DNA of 43,620 bases from Candidatus Aminicenantota bacterium (GCA_026393975.1 JAPKZD010000014.1:169105-212724), one strand, 5' to 3'. Counted from the first letter of the stretch, positions 1 through 8,531 are shown. Numbers and translations: made by a program. Notes: a model not told the origin generated them from the letters alone.

Positions 1-126
1 CTCGACGGCCAGGCCATCTTCCGGGGGCCGCTCCTCGTCCGCAGTTGCCGTTCGGACACGACGGTCGCCCTCGGCCGCGGCGTCGCCCAAAAGGTCCTCG
101 TCGAACTCGTCCATGAACGGCCCTAA
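1..126 (+). CDS. FeoA-like protein, C-terminal end (partial)
   Basis: The window opens inside a reading frame that gives 41 residues before a TAA at 124-126. The tail contains VALGRGVAQKVLVEL, which resembles the last strands of the SH3-like FeoA fold, where an 'ALGRG.A..I.V' stretch is common. FeoA is a small cytoplasmic partner of the FeoB iron transporter. The frame overlaps the feoB start by 14 bases, the tight arrangement expected of feoAB. The N-terminus is outside the window, so the call rests on a short match plus context. Confidence 0.6.
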   Translation, partial: LDGQAIFRGPLLVRSCRSDTTVALGRGVAQKVLVELVHERP

Positions 127-2044
127 GGTCCCGACGGTCATCTTCATCGGTCAGCCGAACAGCGGCAAGAGCACGCTCTTCAACTCCATCGCCGGCCACA
201 AGGCCGAAACGTCGAATTTTCCCGGAACGTCCATCAAGCACACCCACAGCCGGGTCAACATCGAGGGGCGGCTCCTCGACATCGTCGACCTGCCCGGGAC
301 CTACTCGCTCTGCACGACAGACCCCGCCGAACAGGTCGTCCTGACGCACCTGTTCTCGGAAAGGCCCGACCTCGTCGTCAACGTCGTCGACGCTTCGACC
401 CTCAGCCGCGGCCTGGAGCTCACGCTCGAGCTCGTCGAGCTCGGCTATCCGATGGTCGTCGCTCTCAACATGATGGACTTGGCCGAGAGGAAGGGCATTC
501 AGGTGGACGCGCCGGCGGTAGAAAAACTCCTTGGGGCCCCGGTCACGCCGATCATCGCCGCCCACGGCCGCGGGGTCAAGGAGCTGCTCGAAAGGGCGTT
601 CGAGGTCCTGGACAAGGGGCAGTCTCTCCGGACGCTCCGCTTCGCGGGCGACGTCGAAGAGAAGGTCGCCGAGGTCGAGCGCCTCCTGCCGCCGGGCTTT
701 CCCGTCATCTCCAACCCCCGGTTCACGGCCGTCAAGCTGATCGAGACGGCCGGCCACGCCTGCGGCGATTTTCTCGGGGAGGTCGACCCGGGCCTGAAGG
801 CGACCATCGACCGCGTCCGGAAGGCCATCGAGGAGCGCCGCGGCGCGCCCGCCTACGAAGTCATCTCCGCGGAGCGCCACCACCAGGCCATGAAACTCTT
901 CGAGGAAACCGGCCGCGTCCTCCACGGCAAGCGGATGACCTGGGACAAGAAGGTCGATGCCGTCCTCATGCACCCCGTGTTCGGCTACGTCATCCTGGCG
1001 GCCGTCTTCCTGGCCTTCTTCTTCATTATCTTCAAGGTCGGCAGCCCGCTCGAATCGCTCCTCCTCGGGCCGTTCAATAAGCTGAAGGGGGTGCTGGCCG
1101 CACGTCTCGGGGGAGGCCTCCTCTTCTCTCTTGCCGAGGGGCTCATCCAGGGCGTGGGCGGGGGAGTGGCCATCGTCCTGCCGTACTTCCTGCCGCTTCT
1201 TTTCCTGATGTCGGCCCTCGAAGACCTCGGCTATCTCGCCCGGGCCGGCTTCCTCCTCGACGCCTTCATGCACCGGATCGGGCTCCACGGCAAGTCGGTC
1301 TCGCCGTTCATCCTGGGCTTCGGATGCAACGTGCCGGCGATCGTCTCGACGAGGATCCTCGAATCCCAGCGCGACAGGGTCTTGACGTCGATCCTCATCC
1401 CCTTCATTCCCTGCTCGGCCCGGACGACCATCGTCCTGGCTCTCGTGGCCTTCTATTTGGGGCCGCTCTGGGCCATGGGCTTCTATGCTGCCAACATCCT
1501 CGTCGTGGCCGTCATCGGCTGGATCATCAGCCGGTTCATGAAAGAGCCGTCGCCGGGGCTCATCCTGGAGATCCCTTCTCTCAAGGCGCCCCGGCTCGTC
1601 TCCATCCTCCGTAAGACCTGGCTCCAGGTTTATTCCTTCGTCAAGTTCGCCTGGCCCCTCCTCATCGGCGGCAGTCTCGTCCTGAGTCTCCTGAGCTATT
1701 TCCGGGCCGACCGGTGGATCAACGACATCCTCGCCCCGCTCGTCGTCAAGGGCCTCGGGCTGCCGCACGAGTTGGGCGTGACCCTCGTCTTCGGCTTTCT
1801 GCGCAAGGAGCTGTCGCTCATCATGATGCTCCAGGCGCTCGGCGTCGACTACCAGAACCTGCTCACGGCCATCAGCCGCGAGCAGATCATCGTCTTCACG
1901 GTCTTCATCAGCTTCTTCATCCCCTGCCTATCCACCTTCGTCATCCTGTGGAAGGAGATCGGGAAGAAGTGGGCCTTCGTCTCGGCGGGCCTGAGCATCG
2001 CCGTCGCCCTCGTCCTGAGCTGGATCGTCCGGCTCGTCCTCTAG
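113..2044 (+). CDS. feoB: Ferrous iron transport protein B (FeoB)
   Basis: Inner-membrane Fe(II) transporter with an N-terminal G domain. The GTPase motifs are visible: G1 GQPNSGKS at residues 13-20, G3 DLPG at 59-62 and G4 NMMD at 119-122. A helical linker (about 160-270) precedes a polytopic membrane part with two Gate regions; GFGCNVPA near residue 400 and FIPCLSTF near 600 are the usual FeoB gate signatures. At 643 aa it is compact compared with the roughly 770-aa E. coli protein. The ATG at 113 lies inside the feoA frame, so translation is probably coupled. The gene converges on the minus-strand flavodoxin remnant 13 bases downstream; I see no clear terminator between them. Confidence 0.97.
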   Translation: MNGPKVPTVIFIGQPNSGKSTLFNSIAGHKAETSNFPGTSIKHTHSRVNIEGRLLDIVDLPGTYSLCTTDPAEQVVLTHLFSERPDLVVNVVDASTLSRGLELTLELVELGYPMVVALNMMDLAERKGIQVDAPAVEKLLGAPVTPIIAAHGRGVKELLERAFEVLDKGQSLRTLRFAGDVEEKVAEVERLLPPGFPVISNPRFTAVKLIETAGHACGDFLGEVDPGLKATIDRVRKAIEERRGAPAYEVISAERHHQAMKLFEETGRVLHGKRMTWDKKVDAVLMHPVFGYVILAAVFLAFFFIIFKVGSPLESLLLGPFNKLKGVLAARLGGGLLFSLAEGLIQGVGGGVAIVLPYFLPLLFLMSALEDLGYLARAGFLLDAFMHRIGLHGKSVSPFILGFGCNVPAIVSTRILESQRDRVLTSILIPFIPCSARTTIVLALVAFYLGPLWAMGFYAANILVVAVIGWIISRFMKEPSPGLILEIPSLKAPRLVSILRKTWLQVYSFVKFAWPLLIGGSLVLSLLSYFRADRWINDILAPLVVKGLGLPHELGVTLVFGFLRKELSLIMMLQALGVDYQNLLTAISREQIIVFTVFISFFIPCLSTFVILWKEIGKKWAFVSAGLSIAVALVLSWIVRLVL

Positions 2045-2057
2045 CTCGGGCCGAAAC

Positions 2058-2269
2058 TCAAAGATTCAGCTTCGTGACGGCTTCCTCCGCCCAGGCCCGG
2101 AGGCGCTGCCGACGATCACAGCGCGGTAAGGGGAGATGTCCCTGACCTTGCGGACAGGAACCACGTCCACGGCGAAGCCCTTCGCGATCAAAACGTCTCC
2201 GATTTCCTTGGCGATTTCGCCCGTCGACCCGGCCCGGGTGGCGTAAGCGATAAGAACTTTTTGGCTCAT
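2058..2269 (-). pseudogene. Flavodoxin-like gene with internal deletion
   Basis: The first about 55 codons encode a good flavodoxin start: a beta strand followed by the FMN phosphate loop ATRAGSTGEIA, then VIVGSA, the strand before the second flavin loop. Shortly after this the frame runs into unrelated residues and stops. In the next frame the bases up to the TGA at 2058 read RAWAEEAVTKLNL, which looks like a flavodoxin C-terminal helix. Head and tail are thus present but about half of a normal 150-175 aa domain is missing and the join is out of frame. The ATG overlaps the uvrC stop by four bases (ATGA). A HemG-like or general flavodoxin ancestor is possible. I infer a deletion pseudogene. 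Confidence 0.72.
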
Positions 2270-4047
2270 GGCATGTCTCCTTCACCGAGGCGTTTCAGAA
2301 TGTTCGTTGTGGCCGACGTCCCGACGAGCTTTTCGAGTTCGTTCCGCGGAGCGTCCCTAATGGCGACGAGGCTCTCGTAGCGGGCGAGCAGCGCCGCTTT
2401 CTTCTTCGGCCCGAGGCCGGCGATGCCGTCGAGCCTCGAGGCGAAGCTCCTCTTCTCCCGGCGCCCCCGATGAAAGGCGATGGCGAAGCGGTGGGTTTCG
2501 TCGCGGATGGCCTGGATGAGCTTCAACGCCGATGAGGTCCGTTCGAGCCGGATCCCATCGCGGGCCTCCGGTGTGAACAGGATTTCCTCTTTTTTTGCGA
2601 TCGCAACGATCGGGATGCCGGAGAGGCCCAGCCCGGCCAGCGCTTTCTGCGCGGCGCCGAGCTGCGGTTTTCCGCCGTCGACCATGATCAAGTCTGGGAG
2701 AGCCCCTTTTTCCTCGAGGACCCTCCGGTATCTCCGGGTGATGACCTCCTCGAGGCTGGCGACGTCGTTCGAGCCTTCGACCGTCCGGATGAGGAATTTC
2801 CGGTAGCCGTCCTTGTCCGGCCGGCCGTCCCTGAAGACGATGAGGGACCCGACGGATTCCTCGCCGCCCGTGTTGGAGATGTCGAAACCTTCGATGAGCC
2901 GAGGGACGGAGGCGAGGCCCAGTGCCGTCTTCAACTCTTCGAGGGGCTTGGCGTCTCTCGCCTGTTTGCGGAGGTGCGCTTCGGCGTTGCGGCCGGCCAG
3001 GTCGACGAGTTTCCGGTTTTTGCCGCCGCGGGGCACGAAGACGCGGACCTTGGCCCAGCCGAGGAGCGAATGGACCCCCGGCCTGTCGGCCGGGGGGAAG
3101 GGGAGCAGGAGCCGGGGCGGGGTTTCATGGTCACGGTAGAATCGGGCCAGAAAATCACCCAGGACATCCGCGTCCGGAACGTCGGCCGGGACCTCGGTGA
3201 GCCTGGCCGCGGAATTCCGGATCTTGCCCTTGCGCATGAAGAAGACGTAGACGGCCGCCAGGCCTTCCTCGCGGGCGAAACCGACGACGTCCTGGTCCTC
3301 GAGGGCCACGGAAATCGTCCCCGGCCGGTCCTTGTAGTCCTCGATGGTGCGCAGGAGGTCGCGCCAGCGGGCCGCCTCCTCGAACTTCTCCTCGCCGGCC
3401 GCGCGCTCCATTTTTTTCTTCAGCGTCCGGGCCAGCTCGGGCATCCGGCCTTCGAGGAAGAGGCAGGCGTTGTCGACGTTCTCCCGGTAATCGTTTTCGG
3501 AAATGAACTTGACGCACGGGGCCGAGCAGAGCCGGAGCTCGTACTCGAGGCAGGGGCGCTTCCTATTCCGGAAGACCGCCTCGTCGCATCCCCGGACGAG
3601 GAAGTGCTTGTTGACGAGGTGGATAGAGGAGCGGGCCCGGTGGGCCGGGCTGAAGGGCCCGAAGTAGCGCGACCCGTCGTCCTCGACGCGCCGGCTGAAA
3701 TAGACCCCCGGATAGGTTTCGCCGACAGTCACCTTGAGATAGGGAAAGCTCTTGTCGTCCTTGAGCCGGAGGTTGAAGCGGGGTTGGTGCTGCTGGACGT
3801 AGTTGTTCTCGAGGAAAGCGGCTTCCTTCTCGGAGCCGGTCAGGATGAAGTCGATGTCGGCCGTCTCGCGGAGGATGTTCCGGACCTTGAAGTCGGGGTT
3901 GGGCAGGAAGTAGGAGCGGACGCGGTCCCGGAGCGAGCGGGCCTTGCCGATGTAGACGACCTCGCCGGCCGCGTTCTTGAAAAAGTAGATGCCGGGTTTG
4001 GCCGGGAGTTCGGCCGCCCGGACCTTGAGCTCGTCGTAGTCCGCCAT
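2266..4047 (-). CDS. uvrC: Excinuclease ABC subunit C (UvrC)
   Basis: Dual-incision nuclease of nucleotide excision repair. The GIY-YIG nuclease domain is at the N-terminus (PGIY about 18-21, YIGKA about 32-36), followed by a Cys-rich region (RKRPCLEYELRLCSAPC), a UVR motif for UvrB contact (EEKFEEAARWRDLL), the RNase H-like C-terminal nuclease (GFDISNTGG, MVDGGKPQL) and a helix-hairpin-helix tail (LDGIAGLGPKKKAALL). At 593 aa it is of normal length. It starts seven bases after the uvrB stop, so uvrBC are an operon, and it overlaps the flavodoxin remnant by four bases. Confidence 0.97.
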   Translation of the reverse strand: MADYDELKVRAAELPAKPGIYFFKNAAGEVVYIGKARSLRDRVRSYFLPNPDFKVRNILRETADIDFILTGSEKEAAFLENNYVQQHQPRFNLRLKDDKSFPYLKVTVGETYPGVYFSRRVEDDGSRYFGPFSPAHRARSSIHLVNKHFLVRGCDEAVFRNRKRPCLEYELRLCSAPCVKFISENDYRENVDNACLFLEGRMPELARTLKKKMERAAGEEKFEEAARWRDLLRTIEDYKDRPGTISVALEDQDVVGFAREEGLAAVYVFFMRKGKIRNSAARLTEVPADVPDADVLGDFLARFYRDHETPPRLLLPFPPADRPGVHSLLGWAKVRVFVPRGGKNRKLVDLAGRNAEAHLRKQARDAKPLEELKTALGLASVPRLIEGFDISNTGGEESVGSLIVFRDGRPDKDGYRKFLIRTVEGSNDVASLEEVITRRYRRVLEEKGALPDLIMVDGGKPQLGAAQKALAGLGLSGIPIVAIAKKEEILFTPEARDGIRLERTSSALKLIQAIRDETHRFAIAFHRGRREKRSFASRLDGIAGLGPKKKAALLARYESLVAIRDAPRNELEKLVGTSATTNILKRLGEGDMP

Positions 4048-4054
4048 GTGACGC

Positions 4055-6058
4055 CTAGAACCCGAGCTCGAGCTCGCGCTTCTTGAGCTTGATTAGCTCG
4101 TCGCGGTAGCCGGCTGCCTTTTCGAATTCGAGGGCGGCGGAGGCCTCCTTCATGAGCTTCCCCAGCTCGTCCATGCGTTTTTTCCGCCTGTGGGGCGAGA
4201 GGTAGATGTCCTTGTCCTCGGAGATCCTGGTGTAATCCAGGTAATCGCGCTCGTAGACGCTCGTCAGGGCTTCGTCGATGCCTTTGACGATCGTCTGCGG
4301 GGTGATGCCGTTCGCGGCGTTGTAGTCCTGCTGGATCTTGCGGCGGCGTCCGGTCTCCTCGATGGCGACCTTCATCGAGTCGGTCATGGCGTCGGCGTAG
4401 AGGATGGCCCGGCCGGCGACGTTGCGGGCGGCCCGGCCGAAGGTCTGGATAAGCGCCGTCGATGACCGCAGGAAGCCCTCCTTGTCGGCGTCGAGGATGG
4501 CCACGAGCGAGACCTCGGGCAGGTCCAGGCCCTCCCGGAGGAGGTTGATGCCGATGAGGGCGTCGAACGTGCCCTTGCGCAGGTCCCGGAGGACGTTGAC
4601 GCGCTCGAGCGTCTCGATCTCCGAGTGGAGGTAGCGGACGCGCAGGCCGAGCTCGTGGTAGTGCCGGGCCAAGTCCTCGGCCATCTTTTTTGTCAGCGTG
4701 GTGACGAGGACGCGCTCGTTCCGGGCGGCCCGGGCCCGGATCTCGGCCATGAGGTCGTCGACTTGGCCGCGGATGGGCCGGATCTCGAGCTCCGGGTCGG
4801 TCAGGCCCGTCGGGCGGATGACCTGCTCGACCACCCGGCCGGGCGATTTCTTCAGCTCGTAAACCCCCGGCGTCGCCGAGACGTAGAGGGTCGGACCGAC
4901 GCGGCCCTCGAACTCGTCGAAGTTGAACGGACGGTTGTCGAGGGCCGAGGGCAGGCGGAAGCCGTGGTCGACGAGGGTCAGCTTCCGCGAGCGGTCGCCC
5001 GCGTACATGCCGCCGATCTGGGGTACGGTGACATGGGACTCGTCGATGATGGTCAGGAAATCCTTGGGGAAGTAGTCGAGCAAGGTGAAGGGCGGTTCGC
5101 CGGCCTTGCGGCCGGTGAGGTGGCGGGAGTAGTTCTCGATGCCCGGGCAATAGCCGAAGTCGCGCAGCATCTCCAGGTCGTAGAGCGTCCTCTCCTCGAT
5201 GCGTTCGGCCTCGACGGCTTGACCGCGCCGCTGGAAGTGGGCGACCTGCTCGACGAGCTCCGCTTCGATGCCGGCGACCGCCGCCTTGAGGGTGTCGGCG
5301 GGCGTCGAAAAAAAGGTCCGGGGATGGATCATGACGGTTTCGAGACTCTGCCGCACCTTGCCCAAAAGGGGGTCGACGGCCGACATCGCCTTGATCCGGC
5401 CGTCCTCGAGTTCGATCCTGTAGGCCGAGTCCTCGTAGCTCGGGAATATCTCGACGATGTCGCCGCGGACGCGGAAAGTCCCTCTCTTGAATTCGCCCTC
5501 ATCGCGCTCGTATTGGACGGAGACGAGCTTTTCGAGGAGGGCTTTGCGGCCCAGGGTTTCGCCAACGCTCAGGGCGAAGCTCATCGAGTAATAGGTTTCG
5601 GGCGCGCCGATGCCGTAGATGCACGAGACCGAGGCGACGATGATGACGTCCCGGCGGGCGAACAGGGAATTCGTGGCGCAGAGGCGGAGGCGGTCGATCT
5701 CGTCGTTGATCGTCGCTTCCTTGGCAATGTAGGTGTTCGACGAGGGGATGAAGGCCTCGGGCTGGTAATAGTCGTAATAGCTGACGAAGTACTCGACGGC
5801 GTTCCTGGGGAAGAAGCGGCGGAACTCCTGGTAGAGTTGGGCGGCGAGCGTCTTGTTGTGGGAGATGACCAGGACGGGGCGGTTGGCTTGCGCGATGATG
5901 TTGGCCATGGTGAAGGTCTTGCCGGAACCGGTCACGCCTTTCAGGACCTGATGGCGCGCGCCGGCCTCCAGCCCTTCGGTGAGACGGGCGATGGCCTGGA
6001 CCTGGTCGCCTTTGGGGACAAAGTCAGATTGCAAAAAGAAGGTACCAGGTCTACGCAA
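4055..6058 (-). CDS. uvrB: Excinuclease ABC subunit B (UvrB)
   Basis: Damage-verifying helicase-like subunit of UvrABC. Walker A GVTGSGKT is at residues 41-48, the beta-hairpin region ([12 protein letters not shown]) is at about 95-106, the DESH box is in [10 protein letters not shown], and a C-terminal UVR motif binds UvrC. At 667 aa it is of normal length. The start is unusual: the only plausible initiators are TTG codons at 6058 and 6034, and both lie in a REP-like hairpin (6033-6134). With the 6058 start the N-terminus reads [13 protein letters not shown], of which FFLQSDF aligns with the family start FKLNSAF, so the first six or so residues are encoded by the repeat. An AGGA about ten bases before 6058, in the hairpin's central region, may serve as ribosome binding site. 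Confidence 0.96.
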   Translation of the reverse strand: MRRPGTFFLQSDFVPKGDQVQAIARLTEGLEAGARHQVLKGVTGSGKTFTMANIIAQANRPVLVISHNKTLAAQLYQEFRRFFPRNAVEYFVSYYDYYQPEAFIPSSNTYIAKEATINDEIDRLRLCATNSLFARRDVIIVASVSCIYGIGAPETYYSMSFALSVGETLGRKALLEKLVSVQYERDEGEFKRGTFRVRGDIVEIFPSYEDSAYRIELEDGRIKAMSAVDPLLGKVRQSLETVMIHPRTFFSTPADTLKAAVAGIEAELVEQVAHFQRRGQAVEAERIEERTLYDLEMLRDFGYCPGIENYSRHLTGRKAGEPPFTLLDYFPKDFLTIIDESHVTVPQIGGMYAGDRSRKLTLVDHGFRLPSALDNRPFNFDEFEGRVGPTLYVSATPGVYELKKSPGRVVEQVIRPTGLTDPELEIRPIRGQVDDLMAEIRARAARNERVLVTTLTKKMAEDLARHYHELGLRVRYLHSEIETLERVNVLRDLRKGTFDALIGINLLREGLDLPEVSLVAILDADKEGFLRSSTALIQTFGRAARNVAGRAILYADAMTDSMKVAIEETGRRRKIQQDYNAANGITPQTIVKGIDEALTSVYERDYLDYTRISEDKDIYLSPHRRKKRMDELGKLMKEASAALEFEKAAGYRDELIKLKKRELELGF

Positions 6059-6134
6059 TGCCAGTGTTTCCTATTGTCGGGCCAAGTCCGAGACGGCGAA
6101 TACTGGCATTGCGTAGACCTGGTACCCTCTTTTT
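6033..6134. repeat. REP-like long inverted repeat overlapping the uvrB start
   Basis: Arms of about 33 bases (6033-6065 and 6102-6134) are near-perfect reverse complements. Each carries an A/T run, GGTACC and AGGTCTACGCAATGCCAG or its complement; one mismatch (6040/6127) is seen. The centre (about 6066-6101) holds a weaker stem. The element fills the whole gap between the bactofilin stop and uvrB and supplies the first uvrB codons. The form (long imperfect palindrome, intergenic, no coding capacity) fits REP/BIME-type elements moved by Y1 (RAYT) transposases. Family membership is inferred, because no transposase gene is in the window. Confidence 0.8.
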
Positions 6135-6137
6135 TTA

Positions 6138-6512
6138 TTACTCTTTCATGCGGATGCCGCCGGCGAAGCGGGCGCCGTTGGCGATGGTGATCCTGGGCGT
6201 GATCACGTCGCCGTCCATCTCGGCCGTTTCGGAAATGACCGCTTTTTCGGCGGCCCTGACGGTGCCTTTGAGCTCGCCGTGGAGGACGAGGGCCCGGACG
6301 CGGACTTCGGCTTCGACGCGGGCGCCCTTGGCTACGGTCAGCGTGCCCGACGGGACCGTGATTTTCCCCTGAAACCGGCCCTCGACCAAAACGTCCTCGT
6401 GCGCTTCGATCTCTCCATTGAGGACGATCGTTGGGCCCAGCCGGGTGACGCCGGGAAAATGGGGCCTTTCGGGGCTTTGGGGCTGGGGCGGATTCAGGGT
6501 TTCCTTGGACAT
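6138..6512 (-). CDS. Bactofilin family protein
   Basis: The 124-aa product has a Pro-rich N-terminus and then the right-handed beta-helix repeats of bactofilins, with alternating hydrophobic residues and periodic glycines (GPTIVLNGEIEAHEDVLVEG, LVLHGELKGTVRA, AEMDGDVITPRI). Bactofilins polymerise without nucleotide into membrane-associated filaments used in cell shape and polar organisation. I chose the ATG at 6512 because GGGAGG sits upstream at good spacing and the MSKETL start matches the usual short disordered lead. A TTGACT-N17-TATAAT promoter lies just upstream. uvrB follows after 79 bases, all of it repeat, so read-through into uvrBC is likely. Confidence 0.9.
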   Translation of the reverse strand: MSKETLNPPQPQSPERPHFPGVTRLGPTIVLNGEIEAHEDVLVEGRFQGKITVPSGTLTVAKGARVEAEVRVRALVLHGELKGTVRAAEKAVISETAEMDGDVITPRITIANGARFAGGIRMKE

Positions 6513-6545
6513 CTTGGGCTCTCCCTCCCGGATGGTCTCCCTCGG

Positions 6546-6574
6546 ATTATATTGTCGGCACGCCCACAAGTCAA
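6546..6574 (-). promoter_or_regulatory. Sigma70-type promoter of the bactofilin gene
   Basis: Read on the minus strand, TTGACT (6569-6574) is followed after 17 bases by a perfect TATAAT (6546-6551). Transcription would start near 6539, leaving a leader of about 27 bases that contains the GGGAGG ribosome site. The -35 lies inside the left arm of the 6566-6602 inverted repeat. Confidence 0.8.
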
Positions 6575-6602
6575 CGCGCCGCCCTCCGTCGCGTTGACTT
6601 GT
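6566..6602. repeat. 13-bp perfect inverted repeat holding two divergent -35 boxes
   Basis: Arms ACAAGTCAACGCG (6566-6578) and CGCGTTGACTTGT (6590-6602) are exact reverse complements around an 11-base loop. Each arm contains TTGACT on its outward-reading strand, and each serves a promoter: one to bactofilin, one to tRNA-Gly. It may be an operator or simply two promoter copies facing away from each other. Confidence 0.75.
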
Positions 6603-6621
6603 CCGCTGATTGTGTTAGAAT
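6594..6621 (+). promoter_or_regulatory. Promoter of tRNA-Gly
   Basis: TTGACT (6594-6599), a 16-base spacer and TAGAAT (6616-6621) precede the tRNA by 15 bases. The expected start is near 6628, giving a short 5' trailer for RNase P. Confidence 0.65.
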
Positions 6622-6636
6622 TCTAGGGCTTTGTGA

Positions 6637-6711
6637 GCGGGCATAGCTCAATGGTAGAGTACCGGCTTCCCAAGCCGGGAGTTGTGGGTTCGAGTCCCAT
6701 TGCCCGCTCCA
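6637..6711 (+). tRNA. tRNA-Gly(CCC)
   Basis: The acceptor arm GCGGGCA (6637-6643) pairs with TGCCCGC (6701-6707), followed by discriminator T and an encoded CCA (6709-6711). The anticodon stem CCGGC/GCCGG closes the loop TTCCCAA, giving anticodon CCC. The T-loop TTCGAGT and the D-arm AGCTCAATGGTAGAGT are normal. lipM follows after 12 bases and may share the transcript. Confidence 0.97.
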
Positions 6712-6723
6712 TTTTTTCCGCCC

Positions 6724-7527
6724 ATGAAAACCTGGCAATTGATCGTCGAGTCCGCCCCCCTTCCCGGTTCTTGGAACATGGCGGTCGACGAGTTCCTCTT
6801 CCGCCAGGCCGAGAAGGCCTCGCGCACCTTCCTCCGTTTCTACCAGTGGGAGAGGCCGACTGCCTCCCTGGGCTATTCCCAGGACGCGAGCAGGGTCGTC
6901 GACGCGGCCTTCTGCGCGGCCCACGGTATCGACATTGTCCGGCGCATGACCGGCGGCAAGCTCGTCCTCCACGATCGGGAAGTGACCTATGCCGTGGCCT
7001 CGTCCGACACGGCGGCCTTCACCGAGACCCTCCGCGACTCGTATCAGCTCATCTCCCGGGCCCTCCTGAAAGGGCTCGCGATCCTGGGCCTCTCGGCCCG
7101 CCTGGCCGAGACCTCCCCGCCGTCCTACATCAAGGGGACTATGCCCTGCTTCGCCTTCCCGGCCCGCGACGAGATCGAGATCGGCGGGAAGAAGATCGTC
7201 GGCAGCGCCCAGAAGAGGACCGGAACGCTCTTTCTCCAGCACGGCTCCATCCCCCTGGAGAAGGACGAGGCCCTCTTGGCCGCCGTGTCCAGGCCCGGCG
7301 AATCGGAGGAGGGCGCGGGCATGACCTCTCTCTCCGAGGCGCTCGGCCGGCCCATGGATTTCGACGGGGCCGTCGGGCCTCTCGTCCAGGGATTCGCCGA
7401 TTTCTTCGGCGTCTCTTTCGAGCGTTTCGCCCTGGCCCCCGCCGACAAGGAGGCCGTCCGCGTCCTCCAAACCTCGAAATACGCCTCCGACGACTGGACT
7501 TACCGGAGGGCATCCTCCGCCCGTTGA
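6724..7527 (+). CDS. lipM: Octanoyltransferase / lipoate-protein ligase family (LipM-like)
   Basis: A BPL/LplA-fold enzyme of 267 aa that would transfer octanoyl or lipoyl groups to carrier-protein lysines in lipoate synthesis. Motifs seen: RRMTGGKLVLH at 73-83 (family RR.TGG..V.H), Cys142 in the PCF segment, and GKKIVGSAQKR around 155-165 with the usual Lys. Cys in a '(P/A)CF' context before GxK(I/V)xGSAQ is typical of LipM-type octanoyltransferases that form an acyl-Cys intermediate, rather than ATP-dependent LplA; the short length without the LplA accessory domain agrees. The ATG at 6724 was chosen because upstream in-frame codons lie in the tRNA gene. Specificity (octanoyl or lipoate) is inferred. 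Confidence 0.85.
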   Translation: MKTWQLIVESAPLPGSWNMAVDEFLFRQAEKASRTFLRFYQWERPTASLGYSQDASRVVDAAFCAAHGIDIVRRMTGGKLVLHDREVTYAVASSDTAAFTETLRDSYQLISRALLKGLAILGLSARLAETSPPSYIKGTMPCFAFPARDEIEIGGKKIVGSAQKRTGTLFLQHGSIPLEKDEALLAAVSRPGESEEGAGMTSLSEALGRPMDFDGAVGPLVQGFADFFGVSFERFALAPADKEAVRVLQTSKYASDDWTYRRASSAR

Positions 7528-7553
7528 CTTTTCTTCGAACCGGGTGTTACACT
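7524..7553 (+). promoter_or_regulatory. Promoter for the unknown 299-aa gene
   Basis: TTGACT (7524-7529), an 18-base spacer and TACACT (7548-7553). The lipM stop codon TGA is part of the -35 box. A GTGAGG ribosome site lies ten bases before the ATG at 7578. Confidence 0.6.
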
Positions 7554-7577
7554 CGGTCAAGAAGTGAGGTCGACACC

Positions 7578-8477
7578 ATGAACGAAGTGGAAGAACTCTC
7601 CAAGCTGGACCTGGCCGGTCTTCCGCACCTCAAGCCCCTGTTGCTCGACGATCTCTACCAGAGCGTCTCCAAGAACCTGCACCTCGAGCTCGGCCGCGGC
7701 CCCGTCCTCTATCTCCTCTCGCCGAGCTTCTCCGTCCTCAACCCGACGGCCGACGAAGGCATCACCGATTTCATCACCCGGAAGGAGGCCGTCCTCGACT
7801 ATCTCAAGGAGGCCATCGTCCAGAACCTGGCCGTCTACTCGGTGCTCATCGACATCAGCAGCTACTTCATCGAGCAGAATAACGGCCTCGTCCTGGCCCG
7901 GCTTCGGGAGCGGGACTCCGAGGGTCGGCGCTTCGAGATCAAGTTCTACACCCACTCGCCCAAGGAGCTCCTGACCTGCTACGAGGACAAGATCTACATC
8001 GGGCGGGACTTCCTCGACCTGTTCAGCCCCAATCGTAAATACTTCGGCGTCAAGGACTCGGTCGTCTCGCTCAAGGCGCAATTCGAGAGGCTTTGCGAGC
8101 GGGCCGGGGCCAAGCTGAAAAAGGCCCAGGAATTCGGATCCTACTTCCAGGAGATCGGCGATTCGGTCAACGAGCTCCACAACGAAGGCCTGCTCATCCT
8201 CCAGAGCCTGCCGCCGCACCTCGATTTCGCCAAGCTCTCCGGCAAGGACCTCATCGACATCAACGCCCAGTACCGGACGATCAACCACTACGTCGTCGAG
8301 CTCCACGACACGATCGCCGAATTCGAAAGCCTCCTCCGCTTCAAGGAGCGCTCGGACTTCGTGCGCTACGTCACGAAGTACAAGAAAGACGTGACCAACC
8401 TCATCTCCTACTTCAACATCAAGATCAACGGCGTCATCGCCCAGCGCATCCGCCTCTGCAAGGCTAAGCACTCCTAA
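7578..8477 (+). CDS. Conserved-looking protein of unknown function, 299 aa
   Basis: I do not recognise this family. The product is soluble (no signal peptide or membrane segment), acidic and Leu-rich. The first half looks like a mixed alpha/beta region (GRGPVLYLLSPSFSVLNP, YSVLIDISSYFIEQNNG); the second half (about 160-299) is helical with coiled-coil character (FERLCERAGAKLKKAQEF, YVVELHDTIAEFESLLRF). Codon use matches its neighbours and the gene has its own promoter and ribosome site, so it is surely real. It ends at the terminator it shares with the converging DUF4097-like gene. Confidence 0.85.
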   Translation: MNEVEELSKLDLAGLPHLKPLLLDDLYQSVSKNLHLELGRGPVLYLLSPSFSVLNPTADEGITDFITRKEAVLDYLKEAIVQNLAVYSVLIDISSYFIEQNNGLVLARLRERDSEGRRFEIKFYTHSPKELLTCYEDKIYIGRDFLDLFSPNRKYFGVKDSVVSLKAQFERLCERAGAKLKKAQEFGSYFQEIGDSVNELHNEGLLILQSLPPHLDFAKLSGKDLIDINAQYRTINHYVVELHDTIAEFESLLRFKERSDFVRYVTKYKKDVTNLISYFNIKINGVIAQRIRLCKAKHS

Positions 8478-8508
8478 AAAAAACGGCCGGTTCCCGGAGG
8501 AACCGGCC
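8476..8508 (-). terminator. Intrinsic terminator of the ECF/DUF4097 operon
   Basis: A 10-bp perfect stem (8485-8494 with 8499-8508, GGCCGGTTCC and its complement) with a CGGA loop is followed on the minus strand by eight T (8476-8483). It lies 24 bases past the end of the minus-strand gene at 8532. The A-run is on the 5' side for plus-strand transcripts, so it is a good terminator in the minus direction only. Confidence 0.85.
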
Positions 8509-8531
8509 ATAGTGGCGTTGTCTACTCAGTA

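Noticed and set aside
4625-6190. A 521-codon plus-strand frame opposite uvrB
   Set aside because: Its product is an antisense low-complexity sequence and uvrB is certain on the other strand.
6633-6711. Translation through the tRNA-Gly gene from a GTG at 6633
   Set aside because: The peptide is only the translated tRNA; the real gene in this frame starts at 7578.
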